DNA of 64,000 bases, from NCBI GenBank assembly GCA_029931535.1, contig JAQPZY010001610.1, positions 2,351,001 to 2,415,000 of the forward strand, in the 5' to 3' direction. This document shows, piece by piece, positions 63,759 through 64,000 of this stretch. Source of the DNA: Margaritifera margaritifera (Eukaryota; Mollusca; Bivalvia; Unionida; Margaritiferidae). A model generated the notes under the pieces. The model did no database searches. It saw only the letters and a list, made by a program, of their open reading frames with translations, and was not told the origin of the DNA. A program made the position numbers and the translations under genes. The stretch's first letter is position 1. Each line of letters opens with the position of its first letter.

Positions 63759-64000
63759 AGGTAACATTGTTTACATATATATTTTAAAGATAACATTGTT
63801 TACATATGTATTTTAAAGGTAACATTGTTTACATATATATTTTAAAGGTAACATTGTTTACATATATATTTTAAAGATAACATTGTTTACATATATATTT
63901 TAAAGGTAACATTGTTTACATATATATTTTAAAGGTAACATTGTTTACATATATATTTTAAAGGTAACATTGTTTACATATATATTTTAAATGTAACATT
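63759..64000. repeat. Minisatellite, 29-bp unit, running off the window
   Basis: About eight copies of GGTAACATTGTTTACATATA then TATTTTAAA, continuing past the end of the window. Copy 1 has about one such unit at 36010-36040, so the array expanded in copy 2. Confidence 0.93.

Larger units (their letters stand above)
60031..63800. repeat. Segmental duplication, copy 2, right arm
   Basis: Resumes the homology to copy 1 from about 33315 to 36060, starting CATTATGTCCGCTTACGCCA (CATTACGTCCACTTACACCA in copy 1). It carries an extra 652-bp insertion at 62500-63151. The minisatellite of about 65 bp lies at 60395-60715. No host gene seen. Confidence 0.88.

Overview
The window looks like nuclear DNA of a marine invertebrate, most likely a lophotrochozoan such as a mollusc. 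That placement is an inference: the sequence is AT-rich, has very many minisatellites and (TA)n tracts, tRNA-derived SINEs, MITEs and mariner-like relics, and carries a full animal-type Polinton/Maverick. No ordinary host protein-coding gene was recognised.

Layout. 1-8 kb: intergenic DNA with minisatellites (units of about 45, 33, 37 and 27 bp) and microsatellites. 8.07-21.93 kb: one array of about 260 copies of a 53-bp satellite, containing a 1378-bp (26-monomer) tandem duplication. 21.9-28.1 kb: gene-free DNA with a MITE, a SINE and a 26-bp minisatellite. 28.1-31.9 kb: a decayed, inverted, truncated Polinton (polB, CCHC protein and two small left-end genes), one gene of which is split by a 269-bp hAT-type insertion. 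31.9-36.1 kb and 37.4-38.56 + 60.03-63.8 kb: two copies of a segment that includes a mariner pseudogene with nested insertions. 38,559-60,030: a 21,472-bp Polinton inserted in the second copy, with 361-bp terminal inverted repeats and a 6-bp target duplication (CATTAT).

The Polinton carries the expected core: protein-primed family B DNA polymerase, retroviral-type integrase with chromodomain, packaging ATPase, adenain-like protease, penton-like minor capsid protein, double jelly-roll major capsid protein, two paralogous basic core proteins, small membrane proteins and a CYGC-motif protein. It also encodes two BIR (IAP-type) domains, one fused to the polymerase. Several reading frames are broken: the ATPase and the second BIR by in-frame stops, the CCHC protein and one acidic/basic protein by frameshifts. 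The copy is therefore recent but probably not autonomous.

The most unusual feature is at the ends of the element. The genes next to the termini do not end in an ordinary poly(A) region. They end in a histone-mRNA-type 3' end: a 6-bp stem with a 4-nt loop in the GGYYYT-loop-ARRRCC form, flanked by AAC and ACCC, followed at the right spacing by a purine-rich CAAGAAAGA or AGAAAAGA element. Five such sites lie in the Polinton (two of them in the terminal repeats) and two more lie at homologous places in the older Polinton fragments, with a compensatory base-pair change. Three of these genes also share a promoter block (GTCCGCGC followed by a TATA-like box) and a related helical domain. This suggests an S-phase-coupled early expression programme that borrows the host's replication-dependent histone mRNA processing.
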